From assembly GCA_028284705.1 (NCBI GenBank), contig JANQRE010000013.1, positions 1 to 64,000 of the forward strand: a DNA stretch of 64,000 nt, written 5' to 3'. The stretch is from Paracoccaceae bacterium. Lineage in GTDB: Bacteria > Pseudomonadota > Alphaproteobacteria > Rhodobacterales > Rhodobacteraceae. The position numbers were made by a program, and so were the translations under genes. Below the pieces are notes generated by a model that did not search any database, was not told the DNA's origin, and saw only the letters and a program-made list of their open reading frames with translations. Below, piece by piece: positions 1 through 7,495 of the stretch. The stretch's first letter is position 1. Every line of letters begins with the position of its first letter.

Positions 1-890
1 CAAATCTTTGCTGTTGTGCCGCCCATGTCGAAGCTGAGCACTTTGTCGATCCCGTAGCGGGCCGCGATATGGGCGGCAAAGACCGCGCCACCGGCGGGAC
101 CGGATTCGACAAGGCGCACCGGGAACTCAGCGGCGTTTTTCAACGAAATGATCCCGCCGCCCGAGTGCATCAGGAAAATGCGGCATTGCACACCTTCGGC
201 GCGCAGACGACCCTCCAGACGGCCCAGGTATGAGGCCATGAGTGGCTTGATATAGGCGTTGGCGACAACGGTGTTGAACCGCTCATATTCGCGCATTTGC
301 GGGCTGACTTCGGAGGAGAGCGAGACTGACACATCCGGTAGCCGCTCGGCCAACACATCGCGGACCAGCTGTTCATGCTTGGGGTTCAGGTAAGAGTGGA
401 TCAGGCCGATCGCGACAGATGTGAAGCCGCCCTCGCCGATCTTGTCGACAACGGCGTCCACATCCGCGCGGTCGAGGTCCACCATGATCTCGCCCTTTGC
501 GTTCACGCGGCCCGGAACTGTGAAGCGCATATGCCGCGGCAAAAGCGGCTCGGGCAATTTAAGGTTGAGATCATATTGTTCAAACCGGCTTTCGGTGCGC
601 ATTTCGATCACATCGCGGAAGCCTTCGGTGGTGATCAGGGCGGTCTTCGCGCCGCGCCGCTCGATCAATGCGTTCGTCGCGAGGGTCGTGCCGTGAATGA
701 TCTGGTCAATCTCGGAAGGTGCCACATTTGCCTTGGCGCAGACCTGATGCAGCCCGTCGATGATGGCGTTCTCAGGGGCGGCATAGGTGGTCAGCACCTT
801 GATCGAGAACAGCTCGCCCTGCTTTTCGAGGACAACATCGGTAAACGTCCCGCCAATATCGACGCCCAACCGGATTGATGACGATTTCAT
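1..890 (-). CDS. hyuA: Hydantoinase/oxoprolinase subunit A, 5' part (truncated by window edge)
   Basis: The frame starts at an ATG at 890-888 and stays open to base 1, so about 296 N-terminal residues are present and the rest lies outside. Near the start it reads RLGVDIGGTFTDVV, the phosphate-binding opening of the HyuA/5-oxoprolinase family, followed by HGTTLATNALIERRGA and, at the edge, SFDMGGTTAKI, the second actin-like ATPase-fold motif. The family hydrolyses hydantoins or 5-oxoproline with ATP, normally as an HyuA-HyuB pair in the cytoplasm; hyuB would be expected further left. A GGGAGA Shine-Dalgarno lies 5 nt before the start. A LysR regulator gene lies just upstream on the same strand. 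The exact substrate (hydantoin, methylhydantoin, acetone or oxoproline) cannot be read from this part. Confidence 0.88.
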   Translation of the reverse strand, partial: MKSSSIRLGVDIGGTFTDVVLEKQGELFSIKVLTTYAAPENAIIDGLHQVCAKANVAPSEIDQIIHGTTLATNALIERRGAKTALITTEGFRDVIEMRTESRFEQYDLNLKLPEPLLPRHMRFTVPGRVNAKGEIMVDLDRADVDAVVDKIGEGGFTSVAIGLIHSYLNPKHEQLVRDVLAERLPDVSVSLSSEVSPQMREYERFNTVVANAYIKPLMASYLGRLEGRLRAEGVQCRIFLMHSGGGIISLKNAAEFPVRLVESGPAGGAVFAAHIAARYGIDKVLSFDMGGTTAKI

Positions 891-999
891 ATGTCTCTCC
901 CTCGCTTCGATTGCACCCAGGGCCACGCGTCAGCCGATGTCTTCCGACTGCCTGGTTGGTTTGAAGCTACGCAAACGATCCCGTTCCCGGGGTTACATC

Positions 1000-1024
1000 G
1001 CAGAATAGGGCAGAATCAAAATTC
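1000..1024. promoter_or_regulatory. Candidate LysR-type operator between regulator and hyuA
   Basis: In the 163-bp gap between the LysR gene and hyuA, the heptamer GCAGAAT occurs twice in tandem, 10 bp apart (1000-1006 and 1010-1016). The second copy runs into GAATCAAAATTC (1013-1024), which has 4-bp inverted arms. One-helical-turn spacing upstream of the regulated gene fits an activator site. This is inference from pattern and position; no clear -35/-10 pair was seen. Confidence 0.35.
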
Positions 1025-1053
1025 ATTGTTTTTCTTAGGGTGATAAAGTTTGT

Positions 1054-1959
1054 TTATCTTCCGCCGTCCAACGCGATCTCGGCGGATAACGATGCCGCCT
1101 CAGCAACAAACAACGGTGCGCGCTTGTCATCATAGCGGGCGAAGAATTCCAGCGGTTCGGGCGACCAGTCGCAGTCTAGCTCGACCAGTCGACCCGAGGT
1201 AGTCTCTTCCAGGAAGGATTGCCGCGGCAAGAGCGCGACGCCCATGCCATCAATTGCCATATGCAGGCACGAGTTCAGGCTGCTGGAATGAACGATCTGC
1301 TCGGGGCGTAGGCCTTGCGCTTTCAGATGGTTGCGCAAGGCAGCGGACGCCGTGGTGTATTTCCCATGGCTGACGATGCCCTGCTGAAACACCGCTGATA
1401 TGTCTGGAGTTTTCCCGAGTGCTCGGGCGATCTCGGGCGTTGTGACCCAGCCATAGCGATCGGTTCCCAGCTCGACCAGCCCCGACGGCTTTGTACGGAA
1501 CGGACCGTTCAAAAGGCCAAGGTCCAGCTGCCCTTCCGACAACTGGTTTTCAAGTTCAACGGACAAATCAATGGTGAGTTCGACGCGCAGTGCGGGGTAT
1601 TGCTTCTTCAGCGCGCGTAGAAATTCATGCAGCCAGGTCGTTGCGATGAGTTCGGAGACGCCGAGCCGTAGGCGCTCATCGATCAGGTCCTTGCGACCGG
1701 CCACTTCCAAAAGGCCTTCGGCGGCGCGCAGGACTTTTCGGGCAGAGGTCAAAAGCTCCTCGCCTTTTTCCGTGAGGCGTAATGATCCAGGGTCACGGTG
1801 CATCAGCACGACGCCGAGTGTCTCCTCCATCGATGCGATGCGGACGGAGATATTCGGCTGGGTTGTGCCGAGAACGGCAGCCGCCTTTCGAAACGTTCCG
1901 GTATCTGCGACGTAGACGAAGGCTTCGAGTTGTTTGAGCGTGATCTGACTTTTTATCAT
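1054..1959 (-). CDS. LysR-family transcriptional regulator
   Basis: 301 residues, the usual LysR length. The N-terminal winged helix-turn-helix (about residues 7-66) reads LKQLEAFVYVADTGTFRKAA then TTQPNISVRIASMEETLG, followed by the typical RLTEKGEEL segment. The C-terminal two thirds match a LysR effector-binding domain, with the characteristic GMGVALLPRQSF stretch near residue 240. It is transcribed toward hyuA, 163 bp away on the same strand, so it is the likely regulator of the hydantoinase genes; the inducer is unknown. The ATG at 1959 sits inside an inverted repeat that may be an autoregulatory site. Confidence 0.9.
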   Translation of the reverse strand: MIKSQITLKQLEAFVYVADTGTFRKAAAVLGTTQPNISVRIASMEETLGVVLMHRDPGSLRLTEKGEELLTSARKVLRAAEGLLEVAGRKDLIDERLRLGVSELIATTWLHEFLRALKKQYPALRVELTIDLSVELENQLSEGQLDLGLLNGPFRTKPSGLVELGTDRYGWVTTPEIARALGKTPDISAVFQQGIVSHGKYTTASAALRNHLKAQGLRPEQIVHSSSLNSCLHMAIDGMGVALLPRQSFLEETTSGRLVELDCDWSPEPLEFFARYDDKRAPLFVAEAASLSAEIALDGGR

Positions 1960-1975
1960 TGCGAAAGCCTATGAT
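1955..1975. promoter_or_regulatory. Inverted repeat ATCAT-N11-ATGAT over the LysR start codon
   Basis: ATCAT (1955-1959) and ATGAT (1971-1975) are separated by 11 bp, the T-N11-A geometry of LysR-type binding sites. The left arm contains the start codon of the LysR gene, so binding here could repress the regulator's own expression. This is pattern-based inference. Confidence 0.35.
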
Positions 1976-2012
1976 CAGTTTTCTTGATGTCAATGTGGCG
2001 CGCGATGGGTGT

Positions 2013-2137
2013 CTGCGCCGGTGAGGCGCAGTTTCATCGTTGCAAACACGCCGCCGCGACATCTGATCATGTGAAGAGGGGTTTCCCCGCACCCTGCAAG
2101 GCGGTATCAGGCCCGCGGGCTCGCGACGGTTGCGGGC
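2013..2137 (+). other. Untranslated leader of asd with hairpins
   Basis: Upstream of asd on the plus strand are a perfect 7-bp hairpin (CTGCGCC 2013-2019, loop GGTGA, GGCGCAG 2025-2031, then TTT), a short GGGG-TTT-CCCC hairpin around 2078-2090, and a GC-rich hairpin (GCCCGC 2111-2116 with GCGGGC 2132-2137) ending 23 bp before the start codon. If transcribed they would form a structured leader. I recognise no known riboswitch class. Confidence 0.3.
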
Positions 2138-2160
2138 CCGAGTCTAAAGGAACCAGAAAG

Positions 2161-3183
2161 ATGGGATATAAAGTCGTCGTCGTGGGCGCCACTGGGAATG
2201 TGGGCCGCGAAATGCTGAATATCCTCGCGGAACGCCAGTTCCCCGTGGATGAAATTGCTGTGCTTGCCTCGCGGAAATCGCTGGGCACTGAAGTCACATT
2301 CGGCGAGACGACACTCAAGACCAAGGACCTGGCCACCTTCGATTTTGCTGGCTGGGACATCTCGCTTTGGGCCGTGGGCTCCACCGCGACGAAGGAATTC
2401 GCTCCTAAAGCCGCCGCGGCGGGCTGTGTGGTGATCGATAACTCCTCGCTCTATCGCTATGACCCGGATGTGCCGCTGATCGTGCCGGAAGTGAACGCGG
2501 ACGCGGTTCATGACTATTCGAAGAAGAACATCATCGCGAACCCGAATTGTTCGACCGCGCAGATGGTTGTCGCCCTGAAACCGTTGCATGACCGGGCGCG
2601 GATCAAGCGTGTCGTTGTCTCGACCTATCAATCGGTCTCAGGTGCGGGCAAACAGGGCATGGATGAGCTGTGGGATCAGACCAAAGCGATCTACAATCCG
2701 GTGACGGAAGTTGAGCCTGCAACATTCACCAAGCAGATCGCGTTCAATGTCATCCCGCATATCGATGTGTTCATGGAGGACGGTTCCACCAAGGAAGAGT
2801 GGAAGATGGTCGCCGAGACGAAGAAGATCGTCGATCCGTCGATCAAGGTCACAGCGACCTGTGTGCGCGTGCCGGTCTTTGTGGGCCATTCCGAGGCTGT
2901 GAATATCGAGTTCGAAGACTTCCTCGATGAAGACGAAGCGCGCGATATTCTGCGGGAAGCCCCGGGGATCATGGTGATCGATAAGCGTGAGGATGGTGGC
3001 TATGTGACGCCGGTCGAAAGCGCCGGTGACTACGCGACCTTTATCAGCCGCATCCGTCAGGACTCGACGATTGAGAACGGTCTGAACCTCTGGTGCGTCT
3101 CCGACAACTTGCGCAAAGGTGCCGCGCTAAACGCGGTGCAGATTGCTGAGACGCTGGGCCAGCGTGTCCTGAAGAAGGGCTAG
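2161..3183 (+). CDS. asd: Aspartate-semialdehyde dehydrogenase
   Basis: 340 residues, normal for the bacterial enzyme. It reduces L-aspartyl-4-phosphate with NADPH to aspartate semialdehyde, the branch point to lysine/diaminopimelate, threonine and methionine. The N-terminus carries the NADP-binding VVVVGATGNVGREML motif, and the catalytic cysteine is Cys130 in NPNCSTAQ. The frame is open further upstream (to 1984), but the ATG at 2161 is chosen because AAAGGA lies about 9 bp before it and the NADP motif starts within five residues. It stands alone, with a strong hairpin just after its stop. The leader contains GC-rich hairpins. Confidence 0.95.
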   Translation: MGYKVVVVGATGNVGREMLNILAERQFPVDEIAVLASRKSLGTEVTFGETTLKTKDLATFDFAGWDISLWAVGSTATKEFAPKAAAAGCVVIDNSSLYRYDPDVPLIVPEVNADAVHDYSKKNIIANPNCSTAQMVVALKPLHDRARIKRVVVSTYQSVSGAGKQGMDELWDQTKAIYNPVTEVEPATFTKQIAFNVIPHIDVFMEDGSTKEEWKMVAETKKIVDPSIKVTATCVRVPVFVGHSEAVNIEFEDFLDEDEARDILREAPGIMVIDKREDGGYVTPVESAGDYATFISRIRQDSTIENGLNLWCVSDNLRKGAALNAVQIAETLGQRVLKKG

Positions 3184-3191
3184 AATACTGC

Positions 3192-3225
3192 CTGCGCGCG
3201 CTGGGAGCGGTCCCGGTGCGCGCGG
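3192..3225. terminator. Bidirectional terminator hairpin between asd and a convergent gene
   Basis: A 15-bp stem with three G-T wobbles (3192-3206 with 3211-3225) and a 4-nt loop GCGG fills the gap between the asd stop (3183) and the stop of the minus-strand gene at 3226. There is no clear T run on either side, so it would be a weak or factor-assisted terminator. Confidence 0.5.
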
Positions 3226-3930
3226 CTAGAGGCCATCATCGTGGCTGATGTGATCCGGGTCACTCGTAAACTCTGACAGGTCTGCGTTTTTGAAGGCTTC
3301 AAGCGGGTCCAATGGCTTGGGTTCGGGCTGATTGGATTGAGCTGCCATTTCATCTGCCAGAAACGCGAACTCGTTTTCGGCACCCATCTCAGCGTGATCC
3401 GCGGTCAAGAAATCGAACGCCTCCATCACCTGCGTCAGGGTCAGTGGCTTCACTGGCGTGGGCACGTAGGTGCCTTCGATCTGAATGCCCGGAATACCGG
3501 CCAAATCGATCTCGCCGTCCGATGCGAGGGTCGGAACGCGGGTTTCCTTGTAGTGATAAGACATCTCTGCCTGGCCTTCCGGCGTGGTTAGATCAGGCAT
3601 CTCGTCGGGTCCGAAACCGAACACGAAATCTGGTCCACCATCCTCGTAGCGCAGGGTAAAAACCCGCGATGTTTCGCCATAGGCCCAGGAGGCATCCGTC
3701 AGTTCAAAAGTCACATGGGCGGGTCGGTCATGGATATGGATGCCATCGATGGTCAGGTTGTGATCCACAAGCTTGATCGCAACCTCATCAAGATCGTCGG
3801 ACAGGTAGGAAAAGCGGAACTGACCATCGACGGGTGAAGAAATGATAGCCAGTTCCGCTGGCGCGACAGACGGATGCGCCTGATCCGCGTTTTGCGTTAT
3901 CTTGTATCCTGCAAGCCGGAATGTCGCCAT
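3226..3930 (-). CDS. Acidic protein of unknown function
   Basis: 234 residues, no recognised family. It has no signal peptide and no membrane segment. The first 170 residues read as a beta-rich domain with alternating hydrophobics (for example QFRFSYLSDDLDEVAIKL and HIHDRPAHVTFEL). The last 50 residues are acidic and proline-rich and end in DPDHISHDDGL. Aspartate and glutamate are strongly enriched throughout. It is convergent with asd and divergent from the DUF4139 gene, with a 218-bp promoter region (3931-4148) between them, so it is probably transcribed alone. The start at 3930 is the first in frame. An RTX-like secreted protein was considered, but no glycine-rich nonapeptides are present. 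Confidence 0.7.
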   Translation of the reverse strand: MATFRLAGYKITQNADQAHPSVAPAELAIISSPVDGQFRFSYLSDDLDEVAIKLVDHNLTIDGIHIHDRPAHVTFELTDASWAYGETSRVFTLRYEDGGPDFVFGFGPDEMPDLTTPEGQAEMSYHYKETRVPTLASDGEIDLAGIPGIQIEGTYVPTPVKPLTLTQVMEAFDFLTADHAEMGAENEFAFLADEMAAQSNQPEPKPLDPLEAFKNADLSEFTSDPDHISHDDGL

Positions 3931-4148
3931 AACCAGAAACCTCGATAAAACTGGGCTTCGACTACGCCTTGTTTCTTAAGGGAAATTGAACCTCCCAACG
4001 TCGCATCGGCGGAGTTTGAAACGAGTTTTAAGGATCATGCCTGGTGTGACCGGGTCCAAAAAATTCACTGGTCATTCGGCGTTTTGCCAAGGACAGTGCT
4101 GTCTGAGACGTCAGATGAAAGACGAACTGATTTGAAAGGCTTCTCATC

Positions 4149-5798
4149 ATGACCCGACAGGTTTTGGCTTTACTCGCTTCCGTGGCGGCATTTCCCGCAC
4201 TGGCCGAGGATTTTCGCGTGCTGGCCCCCGTGACCGATGCAGTGATCTATCCTCAAGGTGCTACTCTGACACGTTCGATCTCTCGCGATCTGCCCGCTGG
4301 CAAGCACCGGATTTTGTTGCCGGTTGTCGGGGGGATGTTTGATTATGCCTTGCCGCGCCTCAGTGGTGAGGGGGCTGCGAAGGTCGGCGCGGTGGAGTTT
4401 CTGCCCGCCTTCGTAACGGATGCCGAACAGGTCTACAATCCGGCTCAATCGGCGGCGCTGGCTCAGGTCAAGAACCTCGAAGACGAAGTAATGGCGCAGG
4501 AAGACCTGGTTGCGCAATCCACCTCGGCTGTGCGCGCAGCAGAGGCGCGGATCGCGTTCCTGCAATCGATTGGCGCGGGGGCGGTGGAGACGCTGGACCC
4601 GACCGCGCTGAAAGCCACCGCAGACATGGTTCAGACCGAAGTCGCGGGCGCGTTTGATGCGAAAGCTGCGGCCAAGATCGCCGGACGCACGGCAAGGGAC
4701 GCCCTGGAAGAGCTCAATGAGCAACTGATGCAGGCCAAGGCGGATTTTGCCCGACTTACCCCGCCGAGTGGCGCGGTGGATATGCTGGCCTTCACCGTTG
4801 ATCTGGATGCAGCGGACACCGTTGATCTGGACCTGAAATATCTCACGGGCGCTGCGTCCTGGCGCGTGGATTATGAGATGTTCCTCACAACGGGTGACGC
4901 GGCCCGGATCACCGCGGATCGCAAAGTGATCGTGCAGCAGCAGACCGGAGAGCTTTGGTCCGATGTGGCGCTCACCCTCTCAACCGCTGATCCGTTTGCG
5001 CAGATCGCGCCGCGGGAGGTTTATCCCAACCAAGCCTTTATTCAGGATCCGCAGCTTTATAAGTCCATTGCGCGGGCGTCCGGCGCACCCCGGCTTGAGG
5101 CCGAGGCCATGTCGGATGTGATGATCGAGGAACCGGTGATTGTTGAGGAAGTGACAGCCGGGCTGCAAGTGGACGGTTTGTCGATCACCTATGGCTACCC
5201 GCAGGCCGTGTCGGTGTCGCCGGGGAATGCGCCTTTGGTGCTCGCTTTGGATACAATCGAGTTCGAGGCCGAGGTGTTCAATCGCGCCGCGCCGCGCTTT
5301 GACGAAACCGCCTTCCTGATGGCGCGCTTCACCAACACGCAACCCGATGCGCTGTTGCCGGGCGAGGCGAACCTCTTCCGCGATGGCGTCTTCGTAGGTC
5401 GCTCTCAACTGGAGCAAATCCCAGCCTCGACCGAGGCGGAAGTGTCGTTCGGCGCATTGGAAGGGCTGAGGCTCGACTTCCGTCTGTTGAAGAATGACAC
5501 GGGCGACCGGGGGCTGTTGTCGAGTTCCTCGACGCGCAAACAGTCGATGGAATTCTCGGTGGAGAACCTGACGACGGAAGCGACCAGCATCGAGACGATA
5601 TTCGCGCTGCCCTATACGGAACAGGAAGATTTGGTGTTACGGGTCGCCTCACGCCCGTCGCCGGATGAAAACGAGTTCGACAAACGCCGCGGCGTGAGCG
5701 TCTGGGACCTGCAACTGAAACCCGGTGAGAAGAAGACCGTGCGCGTTGATGTGGACCTGTCCTGGCCAGAAGGTCAGACGATGATCTGGCAACCGTGA
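4149..5798 (+). CDS. Exported DUF4139 domain protein (MuiA-like)
   Basis: 549 residues with a cleavable signal peptide (MTRQVLALLASVAAFPALAE, cut after about residue 20). An N-terminal DUF4140-like region (VTDAVIYPQGATLTRS...LPAGKHRILLPV) is followed by a coiled-coil stretch at about 95-210. A large beta-rich C-terminal DUF4139 region contains LKYLTGAASWRVDYEM and GELWSDVALTLSTADP. Family members are called mucoidy inhibitor A-like, but their biochemical role is not known; a periplasmic or cell-envelope location is inferred from the signal peptide. AAAGG lies about 10 bp before the ATG. The stop overlaps the GTG start of the next gene (GTGA), so the two are translationally coupled. Confidence 0.82.
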   Translation: MTRQVLALLASVAAFPALAEDFRVLAPVTDAVIYPQGATLTRSISRDLPAGKHRILLPVVGGMFDYALPRLSGEGAAKVGAVEFLPAFVTDAEQVYNPAQSAALAQVKNLEDEVMAQEDLVAQSTSAVRAAEARIAFLQSIGAGAVETLDPTALKATADMVQTEVAGAFDAKAAAKIAGRTARDALEELNEQLMQAKADFARLTPPSGAVDMLAFTVDLDAADTVDLDLKYLTGAASWRVDYEMFLTTGDAARITADRKVIVQQQTGELWSDVALTLSTADPFAQIAPREVYPNQAFIQDPQLYKSIARASGAPRLEAEAMSDVMIEEPVIVEEVTAGLQVDGLSITYGYPQAVSVSPGNAPLVLALDTIEFEAEVFNRAAPRFDETAFLMARFTNTQPDALLPGEANLFRDGVFVGRSQLEQIPASTEAEVSFGALEGLRLDFRLLKNDTGDRGLLSSSSTRKQSMEFSVENLTTEATSIETIFALPYTEQEDLVLRVASRPSPDENEFDKRRGVSVWDLQLKPGEKKTVRVDVDLSWPEGQTMIWQP

Positions 5799-6715
5799 CG
5801 GACGTTTTCACAGGCGGGATCGATCTGGGCGGCACGAAGATGTTCGCCCAGATTTTTAACGGCGACTGGGAGCCGGTGTTTGAACATGAGCAACCGACGC
5901 CGGACGAGAGCTATGAGACGTTCCTTGATGCGCTGGGCAGACAGGTGCAGCTTCTTATCGAGACCGGTGCGGAGGTGGTGGGTGTTGGCGCGCCCGGGAT
6001 TGTGACGCGCGAGGGCGTGTTGCTGGCGGCCAATCTCGCGGCCACCGGTCAGAGAGTACCACGTGATCTGGCACGGCTCACTGGGCGAGATGTGCCTTTC
6101 CTGAAAGACTGTCGCGCCTTTGCGCTGTCGGAGGCGCTGTTGGGCGCGGGGCGGGACGCGCCGTCGATGTTCGGGTTGGTGATTGGCACGGGCGTGGCCG
6201 GGGCATTTGCGTCCGAAGGGCGACTGGCCCCTTCGCCCAACGGCATGGCCGGGGAAATCGGGCATTGTCCCTTGCCCTACGAGTTGATCGCGCGTCTTGG
6301 CCTGCCGATCTTTCCCTGCGGATGTGGGCGCAGCGGCTGCTATGAAACCTATTGCTCGGGCCCCGGGATCGCTCGGTTGAGCGAGCGTATTCTTGGCCGC
6401 GCGGTGGCCGCGGAAGACCTGCAGGGAGAGGATGCCGACGAAGTGCTGCCAGTTTGGGCGGCGATCACTGCGTCGCTTCTGGACACGATCGCGCTGGCGC
6501 ATGATCCGGATGTGATCGTGCTGGGCGGGGGCGTCTCCCGGATGCCGGGGATCGTGCAGCGCCTGTCGGAAGCTCTGGACCAGATCATTCTGTCGGACCG
6601 CGCGCCAGTTCTACGGTTGGCCGAGGGCGGAGACCGGTCGGGCGCGCGGGGTGCTGCGCTTTATGCCCGCGCCCTGGCCTCCGGCCAGGGTTCGATCACC
6701 GGGCAATCCTCCTGA
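5795..6715 (+). CDS. ROK-family protein (sugar kinase or regulator-like)
   Basis: 306 residues starting at a GTG that overlaps the previous stop. It opens with GGIDLGGTKMFAQI, the ATP phosphate-binding motif of ROK proteins, and carries the ROK zinc motif CGCGRSGCYETYCSG near residue 175 and a GGGVSRMPG motif near the C-terminus. There is no N-terminal helix-turn-helix, so a sugar kinase such as glucokinase or N-acetylglucosamine kinase is more likely than a repressor; the substrate cannot be told. Its last 55 bp overlap the end of the convergent ribbon-helix-helix gene. Coupling to the DUF4139 gene is conspicuous but unexplained. Confidence 0.85.
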   Translation: MTDVFTGGIDLGGTKMFAQIFNGDWEPVFEHEQPTPDESYETFLDALGRQVQLLIETGAEVVGVGAPGIVTREGVLLAANLAATGQRVPRDLARLTGRDVPFLKDCRAFALSEALLGAGRDAPSMFGLVIGTGVAGAFASEGRLAPSPNGMAGEIGHCPLPYELIARLGLPIFPCGCGRSGCYETYCSGPGIARLSERILGRAVAAEDLQGEDADEVLPVWAAITASLLDTIALAHDPDVIVLGGGVSRMPGIVQRLSEALDQIILSDRAPVLRLAEGGDRSGARGAALYARALASGQGSITGQSS

Positions 6716-7143
6716 GCATTGAGGACGCGATCCGCGATCCAGCTATGGCTGTGGCCCGGGAACGCCTGTCCGAAGCGTTTGATGAGGCGCGCATAGCTGA
6801 AACCAAGCTCGGAGGCTTTGCAAAGGCGCTGTCCGTTTGATGCGCGGTGCACGGCGAGGCCTCCTCCGGCTTCGCGCAAAGCGATGTCATGTCTCGCCAA
6901 CCTGCTGGCCAGATCGTCCCAACCGTTGGCCTGGGCCAAATCCGAGGCGAGGCGGGCCCGCAAGGGCGCGATGAGCTGCTCATCCGCCCTGATGGGCGGC
7001 CTCGCGTTTTTGCGGCGGGAAATCTCCTGCCCCAGAACCTGTCGGACCAGTTGGCCAAGGGTGATATCTTCCTCGCGAGCCGTCATTTCGGCCATGCGGA
7101 TCATGTCGGGCGGCAGTTTTACGGGGATCTCGATCAGGCTCAT
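6661..7143 (-). CDS. Small ribbon-helix-helix-like protein with relaxase-like C-terminal segment
   Basis: 160 residues. Residues 1-45 (EIPVKLPPDMIRMAEM...ITLGQLVRQVLGQEISRRK) look like a ribbon-helix-helix DNA-binding or dimerisation module of the CopG/Arc type. Residues 75-140 contain GWDDLASRLARHDIALRE, GGGLAVHR and ELGFSYARLIKRFGQAFPGH, a pattern I associate with the region after the nuclease domain of MobA/TraI-type relaxases; no relaxase HUH motif is present. It is the last gene of the carbonic anhydrase-sbtA-sbtB series (36 bp after sbtB), so it may be a regulator of that operon. The 3' end overlaps the ROK gene by 55 bp. Function is inferred. Confidence 0.7.
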   Translation of the reverse strand: MSLIEIPVKLPPDMIRMAEMTAREEDITLGQLVRQVLGQEISRRKNARPPIRADEQLIAPLRARLASDLAQANGWDDLASRLARHDIALREAGGGLAVHRASNGQRLCKASELGFSYARLIKRFGQAFPGHSHSWIADRVLNAQEDCPVIEPWPEARARA

Positions 7144-7179
7144 GGCCCGAAGAGATGTGCGATTCTGGTGAACAGCCGG

Positions 7180-7491
7180 TTAAAATCGCTCCGCCCGCAG
7201 CACCTGACAATCGGTGACACAAACCACACCGATATGGCTCTCCACCACCTCGAAAGCGGCGTCCAGCAGCTTGTCCAGCCGCTCCGGGCGAATGATACAG
7301 ACAAACTGCACCATGCCACCGGCCCGGCTCACCTGCCCATCGCGGCTCCAATAGCCCGAGCGCCCCGAACCGCCGAGCACGGGCAAGACGGTGAAGCCGG
7401 TGATCTCGGCCCCTTCCAGCGCCCGTCGCAAGGTGCGCTCCATCGGCGCTTCGATGGTGATCTCGACACGTTTGGCAGCATGGGTTTGCAT
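7180..7491 (-). CDS. sbtB: P-II-like protein of the SbtB/CPII type
   Basis: 103 residues, the length of a P-II trimer subunit. The core follows the P-II fold (KRVEITIEAPMERTLRRAL, then GFTVLPVLGGSGRSGYW, then GMVQFVCIIRPERLDKLLDA and HIGVVCVTDCQVLR). The T-loop lacks the uridylylated tyrosine of GlnB/GlnK, and the C-terminal CGPEGC redox loop of cyanobacterial SbtB is missing. In known systems such proteins sense adenylates or bicarbonate and gate the SbtA transporter. The gene starts 4 bp after the sbtA stop, with GGAGG inside the sbtA end, so the two are tightly coupled. A general nitrogen P-II protein is unlikely because a canonical glnK lies elsewhere in this window. Confidence 0.85.
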   Translation of the reverse strand: MQTHAAKRVEITIEAPMERTLRRALEGAEITGFTVLPVLGGSGRSGYWSRDGQVSRAGGMVQFVCIIRPERLDKLLDAAFEVVESHIGVVCVTDCQVLRAERF

Positions 7492-7495
7492 CGGG

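Noticed and set aside
2013-2137. SAM-II or lysine riboswitch before asd
   Set aside because: None of the conserved core sequences of those classes could be seen.
3226-3930. RTX-type secreted calcium-binding protein
   Set aside because: No glycine-rich nonapeptide repeats, and the protein is not next to the prsDE genes.
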